A DNA stretch of 64,000 nucleotides, from contig NZ_NSFT01000009.1 of NCBI RefSeq assembly GCF_002294725.1, positions 62,001-126,000 of the forward strand, given 5' to 3'. Position numbers and translations under genes: made by a program. The notes under the pieces are model-generated. The model was not told the DNA's origin. It did not search any database and saw only the letters and a list, made by a program, of their open reading frames with translations. Source of the DNA: Mesorhizobium sp. WSM4313. Its GTDB lineage: Bacteria > Pseudomonadota > Alphaproteobacteria > Rhizobiales > Rhizobiaceae. Position 1 is the stretch's first letter, and every line of letters starts with the position of its first letter. This document shows positions 35,125 to 43,385 of the stretch, in pieces.

Positions 35125-36180
35125 GTGTCCGCAATCGAGATAGAACAGCTCGGCAAGAGCTTCGGCGCGGTGGAAGTTCTGCGCGACGTCAACATCGAGA
35201 TCGCCAGCGGCGAGTTCGTGGTCCTGGTCGGTCCGTCGGGCTGCGGCAAGTCGACGTTGCTGCGCATCATCGCGGGGCTCGAAGAGCATACGACTGGCGA
35301 GATCCGCATCGGCGGACGCGTCGTCGACGAGATGCCGGCCAAGTCGCGCGACATAGCCATGGTGTTCCAAAGCTATGCCCTCTATCCACATATGAGCGTG
35401 GCCGACAATATGAGTTTCGCGCTGCGGCTGGCCAAGGTTCCCCGGGAAGAGATCGTCTCCAGGGTGAAGGCCGCGGCCGAGATCCTCGGTCTGCAGGACC
35501 TGCTCGGGCGCATGCCGCGTCAACTGTCCGGCGGCCAGCGCCAGCGTGTCGCCATGGGCCGCGCCATCGTCCGCGACCCTGCGGCCTTCTTGTTCGACGA
35601 GCCGCTCAGCAATCTCGATGCCAAGCTGCGCGTGAAGATGCGTGCCGAGATCAAGAAGCTGCACCAACGGCTGGGACGAACCAGCATCTACGTCACGCAT
35701 GATCAGACAGAAGCGATGACGCTCGCCGACCGCATCGTGGTGCTGAACAGGGGCCGCATCGAACAGATCGGCACTCCCTCCGAACTCTACGAGAACCCGG
35801 CCAATCTGTTCGTCGCAGGCTTTATCGGCTCGCCGGAAATGAATCTCATCAACGGCCGCATCCAGAGTGGCGCATTCATCGCGGAGCAGGGCCTACGCCT
35901 GCCCTTGCCTCACGTGGCAGGGGTGGGGGACAAGCAAGGTGTGGTTTACGGGATTCGTCCTCAGCACATCGCTGTCGGAGGCAACCACGCACAGGCGAGA
36001 GTCCAGGTTGTCGAGCCGACCGGTGAAGCGCAGGAAATCACCTTGACCGCCGATGGCGTCGACCTGATGGCGGAGATCCGGGACCGGCCGCCCTTCAAGC
36101 CGGATCAGGAGGTGAACCTGGAGATCATGATGCATAAGGTACATCTGTTCGACGCCGAGAGCGGCAGGAGGATAAACTAA
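35125..36180 (+). CDS. CUT1-type sugar ABC transporter ATP-binding protein, MalK/UgpC-like
   Basis: The 351-residue ATPase has Walker A GPSGCGKST (36-44), Q-loop MVFQSYALYPH, signature LSGGQRQR (134-141), Walker B AAFLFDEPLSNLDAKLR and H-loop YVTHDQTEAMTLADR. A TOBE-type C-terminal domain (about 240-345) includes VVYGIRPQHIAV. It starts with GTG at 35125 behind GGGAGAAG, 26 bases after the RraA-like gene. It completes the importer begun at 31182. A single ATPase like this can serve several sugar importers in rhizobia. Confidence 0.93.
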   Translation: MSAIEIEQLGKSFGAVEVLRDVNIEIASGEFVVLVGPSGCGKSTLLRIIAGLEEHTTGEIRIGGRVVDEMPAKSRDIAMVFQSYALYPHMSVADNMSFALRLAKVPREEIVSRVKAAAEILGLQDLLGRMPRQLSGGQRQRVAMGRAIVRDPAAFLFDEPLSNLDAKLRVKMRAEIKKLHQRLGRTSIYVTHDQTEAMTLADRIVVLNRGRIEQIGTPSELYENPANLFVAGFIGSPEMNLINGRIQSGAFIAEQGLRLPLPHVAGVGDKQGVVYGIRPQHIAVGGNHAQARVQVVEPTGEAQEITLTADGVDLMAEIRDRPPFKPDQEVNLEIMMHKVHLFDAESGRRIN

Positions 36181-36219
36181 AGGAGCCTGTCCTCTCCGGA
36201 CTGTCCCGCTTCGAGTGAG

Positions 36220-37812
36220 CTATGCCGCTGGTGTCTTCCCGGTGATCATATCCGCCGCCTTCTCGGCCATCATGATCACCGCTGCGTTGGTGTTCGATGA
36301 TACGATGCGTGGCATCACCGAGCTGTCGCAGACGCGTAAGTCTTGCAGCCCGCGCAGGCGCAGTTCCGGATCAACGACGCTGTCGGCATAGCCGCCCATG
36401 CGGCAGGTGCCGACCGGATGGTAGGCGCTGCGGCCATGCTGGCGGGCAAAGGCTTCGAGTGCCGCGCGGCCCTTCGTCGCCGCTCCAGGCAAATGCTCGC
36501 GGCTGATGTATTTGGCGAAGGCCGGCTGAGAGAGGATCTCGCGGCTGATCTCGATGCCGTCGATGGCGCGTTCGACGTCGTAGCGTTCGGCGAAGGGATT
36601 GGGGTCGATAACCGGCGCATCGCGCAGATCCGCCGAGCGCAAAGTGACGCTGCCGCGCGAACGCGGCCGCACATGGTAGGAGTTCAACGTGCAGCCATTG
36701 CCGCCGGGGACCGAGCCGATACCTTCCTCGACACCGGCCCCGGGCAGGAAATGAAATTGGATATCTGGCGTCTTTTCCGAGCGGTCGCCCCACCAGAAAC
36801 CGCCGGCTTCCACGATGTTGGAGGCAACCGGTCCTTTGCCGAAGAGCGCATATTCGAGGCCGGCGACGGCCTGCCAACGCTTCTTCTTGTAGCGGTCGAT
36901 GCCGTGCGGCCCGTTGAGTTCCGCGACGACGTCCACGTCCATGTGATCGTGTAGATTCTGGCCGACCCCAGCGAGATCATGCACAGCTTTGATGCCATGC
37001 TTTTCGAGATGCGCGGCAGGGCCGATGCCGGACAGCATCAGGAGTTTCGGCGAGCCGATGGCACCGGCGGTGACGATCACCTCGCACTCGGCGTGCAGCA
37101 ACTCGGCGCGACCATTGGCGATGATCTCGACGCCGACGGCCCGACCCTTCTCGACGACGACGCGGCTGACCGTGGCGCCGGTGCGCAGCGTCAGGTTCCC
37201 GCGGCCGAGAGCCGGTTTCAGATAGGCGACCGCGGTGCTCGAGCGCCTGCCATTGCGCGTCGTCGTCTGGTAGAAGCCGGCGCCTTCCTGCTCGCCGGCA
37301 TTGAAGTCGGCGCGGAAGGGTAGGCCAGCCTGCTGCGCCGCCTTGACGAAGATCCTCGTCAGCGGGTGCGGCGTGCCGCTGGAAACGCCGAGCGGTCCGT
37401 CGATGCCGTGCTGGGAACCGGCAAAAGTGTCGTTGCCCTCGGACCGAACGAAATAGGGCAGCACATCGGCGTAGCTCCATCCCGCGCAGCCGAAGTCTGC
37501 CGCCCAATCGTCATAGTCCTGCGGACAGCCGCGCGTGAACACCTGGGCGTTGATCGAGGAGCCGCCGCCGAGCACGCGCGCCTGCGGGTAGATCATGACG
37601 CGGCCGTCGATCTCCTTGCCGGGTGCGGCGTCATAACCCCAGATCAGCGGCCCGGACGTCATCTTGAAGAAGCCTACCGGCATGTGGATGTATCGGTCGG
37701 TGTCGGGCGGCCCGGCCTCGAGCAGGACGACCGACAGGCTGGGATCCTCGCTCAGCCTCGCGGCAAGCACGCAGCCGGCCGAGCCGCCGCCAACGATGAT
37801 ATAGTCCGCCAT
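36220..37812 (-). CDS. GMC-family FAD oxidoreductase, choline dehydrogenase-like
   Basis: The 530-residue glucose-methanol-choline oxidoreductase has an N-terminal IIVGGGSAGCVLAARLSE at residues 4-21, the GMC signature 1 region around RVLGGGSSINAQVFTRG and signature 2 near GAIGSPKLLMLSGIGPA. The C-terminal catalytic histidine lies in AYHPVGTCRMG and the second active-site residue N in SSNTNAAVIMMAEKAADM. I start it at MADYIIVGG (37812), preceded by AAGGGAG; the reading frame extends further upstream without support. No signal peptide is seen, so it is cytoplasmic or peripheral. It diverges from the CUT2 importer, and both could be under the operator candidate at 37913. The substrate is an unknown alcohol or sugar alcohol. 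Confidence 0.9.
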   Translation of the reverse strand: MADYIIVGGGSAGCVLAARLSEDPSLSVVLLEAGPPDTDRYIHMPVGFFKMTSGPLIWGYDAAPGKEIDGRVMIYPQARVLGGGSSINAQVFTRGCPQDYDDWAADFGCAGWSYADVLPYFVRSEGNDTFAGSQHGIDGPLGVSSGTPHPLTRIFVKAAQQAGLPFRADFNAGEQEGAGFYQTTTRNGRRSSTAVAYLKPALGRGNLTLRTGATVSRVVVEKGRAVGVEIIANGRAELLHAECEVIVTAGAIGSPKLLMLSGIGPAAHLEKHGIKAVHDLAGVGQNLHDHMDVDVVAELNGPHGIDRYKKKRWQAVAGLEYALFGKGPVASNIVEAGGFWWGDRSEKTPDIQFHFLPGAGVEEGIGSVPGGNGCTLNSYHVRPRSRGSVTLRSADLRDAPVIDPNPFAERYDVERAIDGIEISREILSQPAFAKYISREHLPGAATKGRAALEAFARQHGRSAYHPVGTCRMGGYADSVVDPELRLRGLQDLRVCDSSVMPRIVSSNTNAAVIMMAEKAADMITGKTPAA

Positions 37813-37912
37813 TCTCACTCCCTTGCCGAGGCAAATCGGCCTCGCTTTACGCGCGACGATCTCAAGTCGCTTGTGCCGCGTCAAGAGAAAGGGTATGGTT
37901 GCCGTGTTGAAG

Positions 37913-37927
37913 GGTTATCGTACAAGT
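37913..37927. promoter_or_regulatory. Candidate GntR-type operator between GMC oxidoreductase and CUT2 importer
   Basis: GGTTATCGTACAAGT resembles the sequence GGTTGTATGACAAGT at 49813-49827 (12 of 15 bases identical) and other sites at 43320 and 47626. It lies in the divergent region, 87 bases before the binding protein start. It is the most diverged of the four sites. Confidence 0.4.
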
Positions 37928-38014
37928 AGAGAGGCTTGACGACCCGTCACCGGAGGACCGGCCGCGCTCCCCGCGCAAGCGCCTGGCGGAAACAAATTAA
38001 TCGGGAGGTTCGAA

Positions 38015-39097
38015 ATGAAGGACAGCAATGGTCTTGTTTTTTCCGGCAGGCTGAGCCGCCGGACCTTGATGCTGGGCGCTGCCGCCGGGGCGGCGACGCT
38101 GGCGATGCCGAATGTGCTGCGCGCGGCCGACAAGCCGACGCTGGTGACGTCGATCCGCTCGTTGTCCAATCCCTACCACGCGGTGTGGAAGACCGGCGCC
38201 GAGGCTTATGCCAAATGGGCCGGGCTGGAGCACGTCACGCTGGTCTCGGAAGGCAACAGCGAGAAGGGCATCGCCGATATCAAAGCGATGCTGGCCAAGA
38301 CCAACGGCAACATGGTGCTCAACTCCGATCCCAACGACACGCCCGACGCGCGCCCGATCGTCGAAGCCTGCGCCAAGGCCGGCGCCTATGTGGTGACGCA
38401 GTGGAACAAGCCTGCCGACCTGCACCCCAAGGACTTCAACCCGAACTATGTCTCGCATATCGAGTTCGACGGCATCGCCAGCGGCAAGACCATCGCCGAG
38501 ATCCTGTTCAAGGCCATCGGCGGCAAGGGCGGCATCGTCGCGCTCGGCGGCCTGATCTCGACCACGGCCGCGATTGAACGCAAGAAGGGCCTCGATGCTG
38601 CGCTCGCCGCGAACCCCGACATCAAGCTGCTCGACTTCCAGGTCGCAAACTGGAAATCCACCGAGGCCTTCGACCTGATGGGCAATCTGCTGACCCGTTT
38701 CGGTGACGACATCAAGGGCATCTGGGCCGCCAATGACGACATGGGCTCCGGTGCGCTCGAAGCGCTGCGCGCCGAAAACCTCGCCGGCAAGGTGCCGATC
38801 GTCGGTGTCGACGGCATCAAGACGGCGGTCGACGCGGTGCGCACCGGCGAGTTCGCCTGCACGATCACCTCGGATCCGTTCTGGCAGGGCGGCATGGGGC
38901 TGGCTATCGGCTACAACGCCAAGATAGGCAAGTTCGACCCGGCCAAGGAGCCGCCGGAACACCGCGAATTCTACGGCAAGGCGGTGCTGATCTCGCACGA
39001 CAATGTTGAGGAATATTACAAGACCAATGTCGAGTCGAAGCCCGAGATCAACTGGAACGATCTCTGGGGCCGGGTGACCGGAGCGATCCGGGCCTGA
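38015..39097 (+). CDS. CUT2-type sugar ABC transporter substrate-binding protein, RbsB-like
   Basis: The 360-residue periplasmic binding protein of the ribose/galactose type has a Tat-like signal (LSRRTLMLGAAAGAAT, cleavage near RAADK at about residue 37). The mature chain shows VTSIRSLSNPYHAVWKTGAEAYAKWAG, a typical first strand and helix, and AANDDMGSGALEALR and VGVDGIKTAVDAVRTGEF in the second lobe. It begins a transporter operon of binding protein, permease, ATPase and second permease. A strong terminator follows 8 bases after its stop, which would give the binding protein higher transcript levels than the rest. The sugar is unknown. Confidence 0.93.
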   Translation: MKDSNGLVFSGRLSRRTLMLGAAAGAATLAMPNVLRAADKPTLVTSIRSLSNPYHAVWKTGAEAYAKWAGLEHVTLVSEGNSEKGIADIKAMLAKTNGNMVLNSDPNDTPDARPIVEACAKAGAYVVTQWNKPADLHPKDFNPNYVSHIEFDGIASGKTIAEILFKAIGGKGGIVALGGLISTTAAIERKKGLDAALAANPDIKLLDFQVANWKSTEAFDLMGNLLTRFGDDIKGIWAANDDMGSGALEALRAENLAGKVPIVGVDGIKTAVDAVRTGEFACTITSDPFWQGGMGLAIGYNAKIGKFDPAKEPPEHREFYGKAVLISHDNVEEYYKTNVESKPEINWNDLWGRVTGAIRA

Positions 39098-39104
39098 CCC
39101 GTTT

Positions 39105-39146
39105 GGGGCGGGCCGGCTTCTCCCTGGCGACGGCCCGCCCCTTTTT
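39105..39146 (+). terminator. Strong intrinsic terminator or attenuator within the CUT2 operon
   Basis: GGGGCGGGCCG (39105-39115) and CGGCCCGCCCC (39131-39141) form a perfect 11-base stem with a 15-base loop, followed immediately by TTTTT. It is the clearest Rho-independent terminator seen in the window and lies between the binding protein and the first permease. Confidence 0.85.
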
Positions 39147-39261
39147 GCCGGCGTCTTGCGCCCGCGGCCACGACGCCTGTCACCAGCAGACGGGAAGCGG
39201 TTTGTTGACAATCGATACAGAACCTCTGAAGTCCGTTTCGGACATCGAGCGGACAACGCTT

Positions 39262-40245
39262 ATGACATTCCTCCCCGGCCGCATCGCCATCATGCTCGGC
39301 GGCAGGCGCTGGCGCAGCCTGGCACCGCTGGCGGTGCTGGTCGTGCTGTGCGTGCTGATCACCATTGCGAATCCCAATTTCATCGAGCTGCGCAACTTGG
39401 TGCGGCTCGCCAACTCCGCCGCAGTTCCGCTGACGCTGGCGATGGGGCTGACCTTCATTATCGTGATGGGCAGCATCGACCTTTCGGTCGAGGGTACCCT
39501 GTCTGTGGCGGCGATGGTGGTGGTGCTGCTCGCCGCCAATGACAGCAACGGCAACGATTATGGTTGGTGGGCGGTGCTGGCGGCGATCGCCGCCGGCACG
39601 GTCATGGGCCTCATCAGCGGTCTCGTCCAGACGATGCTGCGCATCCCGTCCTTCATGGCGACGCTCGGCATGTGGTTCATCGGACTTGGCCTGTCGGTCT
39701 ATATGCTGGGCGGCTCGGCCATACGACTGAACGACGCCTCGATCCGCAATCTCGCCTTGCACCGTTTCCTCGGCCTGCCGCTGGCGGTCTGGGTCGCGCT
39801 CGGCGCGTTCGCGCTTGCAGCGGTCATCCAGTATCACACCAGGCTTGGCCGCCACATATTGGCGATCGGCGGCGACGAGGACGTGACCAAGCTCTCCGGC
39901 GTCAATGTCGTGCGCGTGCGGATCGCGGCGTTTGCGCTGGCCGGCTTCTTCTTCGGCATTGCCGGTGTGCTTGCCGCGGCGCAGCTCGGCCAGTCGCACG
40001 CCGTCATCGGCGACGGCAGGCTGTTCGCGGCGGTCACGGCCGTCGTCGTCGGCGGCACGGCGCTGACCGGGGGCGAGGGTGGCGTCGTCAATACGCTGAT
40101 CGGTGTGCTGATCGTCACCGTTTTGGCCAATGGCATGATCCTGCTCGGCATCTCGCCTTACATCCAGCAGACGGTGCAGGGCCTGATGATCATCGCGGCG
40201 GTGGCGCTGTCGCTCGACCGCGTTCGCCTGAAGATCGTGAAGTAA
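39262..40245 (+). CDS. CUT2-type sugar ABC transporter permease, RbsC-like
   Basis: The 327-residue permease has a short basic N-terminus (MTFLPGRIAIMLGGRRWRS) and eight or more hydrophobic segments. The family-typical LTLAMGLTFIIVMGSIDLSVEGTLS, VTKLSGVNVVRVRIAAF and AVVVGGTALTGGEGGVVNTLIGV are present. An earlier in-frame TTG at 39202 cannot be excluded, but 39262 gives the usual permease length. It is separated from the binding protein gene by a strong terminator. It is followed by its ATPase gene 5 bases later. Confidence 0.9.
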   Translation: MTFLPGRIAIMLGGRRWRSLAPLAVLVVLCVLITIANPNFIELRNLVRLANSAAVPLTLAMGLTFIIVMGSIDLSVEGTLSVAAMVVVLLAANDSNGNDYGWWAVLAAIAAGTVMGLISGLVQTMLRIPSFMATLGMWFIGLGLSVYMLGGSAIRLNDASIRNLALHRFLGLPLAVWVALGAFALAAVIQYHTRLGRHILAIGGDEDVTKLSGVNVVRVRIAAFALAGFFFGIAGVLAAAQLGQSHAVIGDGRLFAAVTAVVVGGTALTGGEGGVVNTLIGVLIVTVLANGMILLGISPYIQQTVQGLMIIAAVALSLDRVRLKIVK

Positions 40246-40250
40246 GCGCC

Positions 40251-41753
40251 ATGCTGCAGGCAACCGGCATCATCAAGAATTTCCCCGGCGTCCAGGCGTT
40301 GCGCGACGTCTCCATAGAGGTGCGGCCGAACGAGGTGGTCGGACTGATCGGCGAGAACGGCGCCGGCAAGTCGACGCTGATGCGCCTGCTGGCCGGCGGC
40401 TATCGGCCGGATGGCGGTACGATCACCCTCGACGGCGAACAGCTCAAGCTACGCAACGCCCGTGACGCGGCCAGGAACGGCATCGGCATGGTGTTCCAGG
40501 AACAATCGCTGGTGCTCAACCTGACCGTCGCCGAAAACATCTATCTCGGCGAAGAAGACCGCTTCACCCGCTTCGGTCTTGTCAACTGGCGCGCCATGAA
40601 TGCTGCGGCGCGCCGGCAACTGGCCAAGATCGGCGTCGACATCGACGTCACCGCGCGCACCTCCGAACTGACCTTCGCCGCGCGCCAGATGGTCGAGCTC
40701 GCCAAGGCGCTGACGCTGGAGGAGATGGTCGAGCGTCCGCTGCTCATCTTGCTCGACGAGCCGACCTCGGTGCTCAACGCCGCCGATATCGAGGTTCTGT
40801 TCGCGCGGGTGCGCTCGCTCAAATCCCGCGCCAGCTTCGTCTTCGTGTCGCATCGCCTCGACGAAGTGCTGGCGATTTCCGACCGCGTCTACACGATGAA
40901 GGACGGCGCGGTCGTGGCCGAACACCGCGCCGCGGAAGTCACCGCGCCGGAGCTGCACGAGATCATGGTCGGGCGCGGGCTGCAGGCCGAATATTATCGC
41001 GAGGCCCGTCAGCAGCCGCCGGGCGATAAGATCATGGTCGAGGCCAGGGGCCTGGGCGCCAGCGGCTTCTATCATGGTGTCGACCTTTCGATCCGCGCCG
41101 GAGAGATCGTCGGCATTGCCGGCGTCGTCGGCTCCGGACGCGAGGAGGTTACCCGTACGGTCGGCGGCTTCCTGCCACATGATGCGGGCGAGATGAAGAT
41201 CGCCGGCGAGACGGTTCGCTTCAGCTCGCCAGAGCCGGCAGTGCGCAAGGGCATCGGCTATGTGCCGCGCGAGCGCAGGCTGGAAGGCCTGGTGATGTTT
41301 CTGTCGATCGCCGAGAACATTTCGCTGGCGGATCTCTCGAGCGTCATGCGCAACGGGGCCATCGATTACGGCAAGGAGCGGCGGCTTGCCGCTGACTGGA
41401 TCAAGCGGCTCAGCATCAAGGCGCCCGGGCCCGACGCCGCCTGCCGCAAGCTCAGCGGCGGCAACCAGCAGAAGGTGGTGCTGGCGCGCTGGATGACGGC
41501 GGGCTCGCGCATCCTGGTGCTCGACCACCCGACGCGCGGGCTTGATGTCGGCGCCAAGGAAGAGGTTTACGAGCTGGTGCGCGACCTCTCGGACCAAGGC
41601 GTGGCGATCCTTCTGATCTCCGACACGCTGGAGGAGACGATCGGCCTGTCGCACCAGGTTCTGGTGATGCGCGACGGCGAGATCACCGCGCGCTTCGATG
41701 CCAGCCCCGGCAACAAGCCGGATCAGGTCGAGTTGCTACGAGCGATGGTGTAA
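40251..41753 (+). CDS. CUT2-type sugar ABC transporter ATP-binding protein with two NBDs, RbsA-like
   Basis: The 500-residue tandem ATPase has a first domain with Walker A GENGAGKST (34-42), MVFQEQSLVLN and a Walker B LLILLDEPTSVLN. The usual signature LSGGQ is replaced there by LTFAARQ. The second domain has a degenerate Walker A region (GIAGVVGSGREE) and a canonical LSGGNQQKV signature with LVLDHPTRGLDVGAKEEVY. One intact and one degenerate site is normal for this class. The start at 40251 follows the permease gene by 5 bases, although the frame is open further upstream. It powers the two neighbouring permeases. Confidence 0.92.
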   Translation: MLQATGIIKNFPGVQALRDVSIEVRPNEVVGLIGENGAGKSTLMRLLAGGYRPDGGTITLDGEQLKLRNARDAARNGIGMVFQEQSLVLNLTVAENIYLGEEDRFTRFGLVNWRAMNAAARRQLAKIGVDIDVTARTSELTFAARQMVELAKALTLEEMVERPLLILLDEPTSVLNAADIEVLFARVRSLKSRASFVFVSHRLDEVLAISDRVYTMKDGAVVAEHRAAEVTAPELHEIMVGRGLQAEYYREARQQPPGDKIMVEARGLGASGFYHGVDLSIRAGEIVGIAGVVGSGREEVTRTVGGFLPHDAGEMKIAGETVRFSSPEPAVRKGIGYVPRERRLEGLVMFLSIAENISLADLSSVMRNGAIDYGKERRLAADWIKRLSIKAPGPDAACRKLSGGNQQKVVLARWMTAGSRILVLDHPTRGLDVGAKEEVYELVRDLSDQGVAILLISDTLEETIGLSHQVLVMRDGEITARFDASPGNKPDQVELLRAMV

Positions 41754-41757
41754 GCCG

Positions 41758-42726
41758 ATGAATGAAGGTTTTTCCATCAAGCAGGTCTTCGAGGGCAAGT
41801 GGACGCAAGGCGCCATCCCGCTGGTGCTGCTTGTCGCCCTTTTGCTGATCATCGAGATCGCCGCGCCCGGCTTCCTGACCGGCGAGACGCTGGCGCTGCT
41901 CTTTGCCAACACCGCCGTGCTGTTTATGCTGGCGACCGGCGTCACCTTCGCCATCCTGCTCGGCGGCATCGACCTGTCGATCCAGGCGGTCGCCTCGCTG
42001 GCGAGTGTGATGCTGGCGCAATTGCTGCCCTCGCTCGGCTTCGCCGCGTTCCCGGTGGCGATCCTGTCTGGCCTCGCCTTCGGGCTGCTGAGCGGCATCG
42101 TCCACGTCAAGCTGCGCGTGCCGTCCTTCGTGGCGACATTGGCTACCGGCGGCGTGGTCACGGGCCTGGCGCTCTGGGTCTCCAACGGCCGCGCCATCAC
42201 CATCGAGGAAGCCGGGCGTGAAAAGACGGCGTGGATCAACGCTACGATTTTCGGCCTGCCGATGGTGGTGCTGATTTCGGCCCTGATCGGCATCGTCAGC
42301 TTCCTCGCGCTGCGTTACACCCGCTTCGGCCGCCAGGCGATCGCGGTCGGGGCCGGCGAACCAGCGGCGTGGGCGGCCGGCATTAATGTCGACCGCACTA
42401 AGATCATCGCCTTTGCCGCATCGGGCATTCTGGCGGCCATCGCCGGCGTCGTGCTGGCGGCCAGGCTGTCCAGCGGCTCGCCGGTGCTCGCCAACCAGCT
42501 GCTGCTCCCCGCCATCGCCGCCGTCATCGTCGGCGGTACGGCCATCACCGGCGGGTTGGGCGGCGTGGCGCGCACCGCGGTCGGCGCGCTGATCATCTCG
42601 ATCGTGCGCATCGGCATGACCTTCGTCGGCGTCAACATCTTCCTGGAAAATATGGTGTTCGGCGCGGTGCTGATCGCCGCCGTCGCCATAACCATCGACC
42701 GCAGCAAGATCGCGGTCATCAAGTGA
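41758..42726 (+). CDS. CUT2-type sugar ABC transporter second permease
   Basis: The 322-residue permease is of the same family as the first one in this operon. It has ATGVTFAILLGGIDLSIQAVASLAS, INVDRTKIIAFAASGILAAIAGVV and AAVIVGGTAITGGLGGVARTAVGAL. Two distinct permeases in the operon suggest a heterodimeric pore. The start is ATG 41758 (MNEGFSIKQVF), 4 bases after the ATPase stop; an upstream in-frame ATG within the ATPase gene is rejected. A bidirectional hairpin follows the stop. Confidence 0.92.
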   Translation: MNEGFSIKQVFEGKWTQGAIPLVLLVALLLIIEIAAPGFLTGETLALLFANTAVLFMLATGVTFAILLGGIDLSIQAVASLASVMLAQLLPSLGFAAFPVAILSGLAFGLLSGIVHVKLRVPSFVATLATGGVVTGLALWVSNGRAITIEEAGREKTAWINATIFGLPMVVLISALIGIVSFLALRYTRFGRQAIAVGAGEPAAWAAGINVDRTKIIAFAASGILAAIAGVVLAARLSSGSPVLANQLLLPAIAAVIVGGTAITGGLGGVARTAVGALIISIVRIGMTFVGVNIFLENMVFGAVLIAAVAITIDRSKIAVIK

Positions 42727-42769
42727 CGAACCGATCCGCACCGCCTCCCAAGCAAACGCGGACCAAGTG

Positions 42770-42800
42770 GGACCGCATCGGCAATGAGCCGGTGCGGTCC
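42770..42800. terminator. Bidirectional hairpin terminator between CUT2 permease and gloA
   Basis: GGACCGCA (42770-42777) pairs perfectly with TGCGGTCC (42793-42800) around a 15-base loop that itself contains short pairing (CGG/CCG). It lies in the 83-base gap between two convergent genes, so it can end both transcripts. T-tracts are weak. Confidence 0.6.
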
Positions 42801-42809
42801 GGGCTGAAT

Positions 42810-43223
<414 letters not shown>

Positions 43224-43302
43224 TGGGAAAGTCCTCCGAATTCAGTGATTTGCCGGTCTGACCATCCACATCAAGCGGCCTCGGGAAGAAGCATGCTATC
43301 GC

Positions 43303-43334
43303 TTGATGTTCTCAATCAGGGTTGTATGATAACA
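43303..43334 (+). promoter_or_regulatory. Promoter overlapped by a candidate GntR operator, for the FAD oxidase-GntR operon
   Basis: TTGATG (43303-43308) and TATGAT (43325-43330), spaced 16 bases apart, form a good sigma-70-type promoter. The -10 lies inside GGTTGTATGATAACA (43320-43334), which matches the sites at 47626 and 49813. Overlap with the -10 predicts repression. The start codon is 52 bases downstream. Confidence 0.6.
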
Positions 43335-43385
43335 CGACAAGATTAGTGGTTGTCCAGTCGTTTCCGGAAGGTCCAGGTTCAATTC

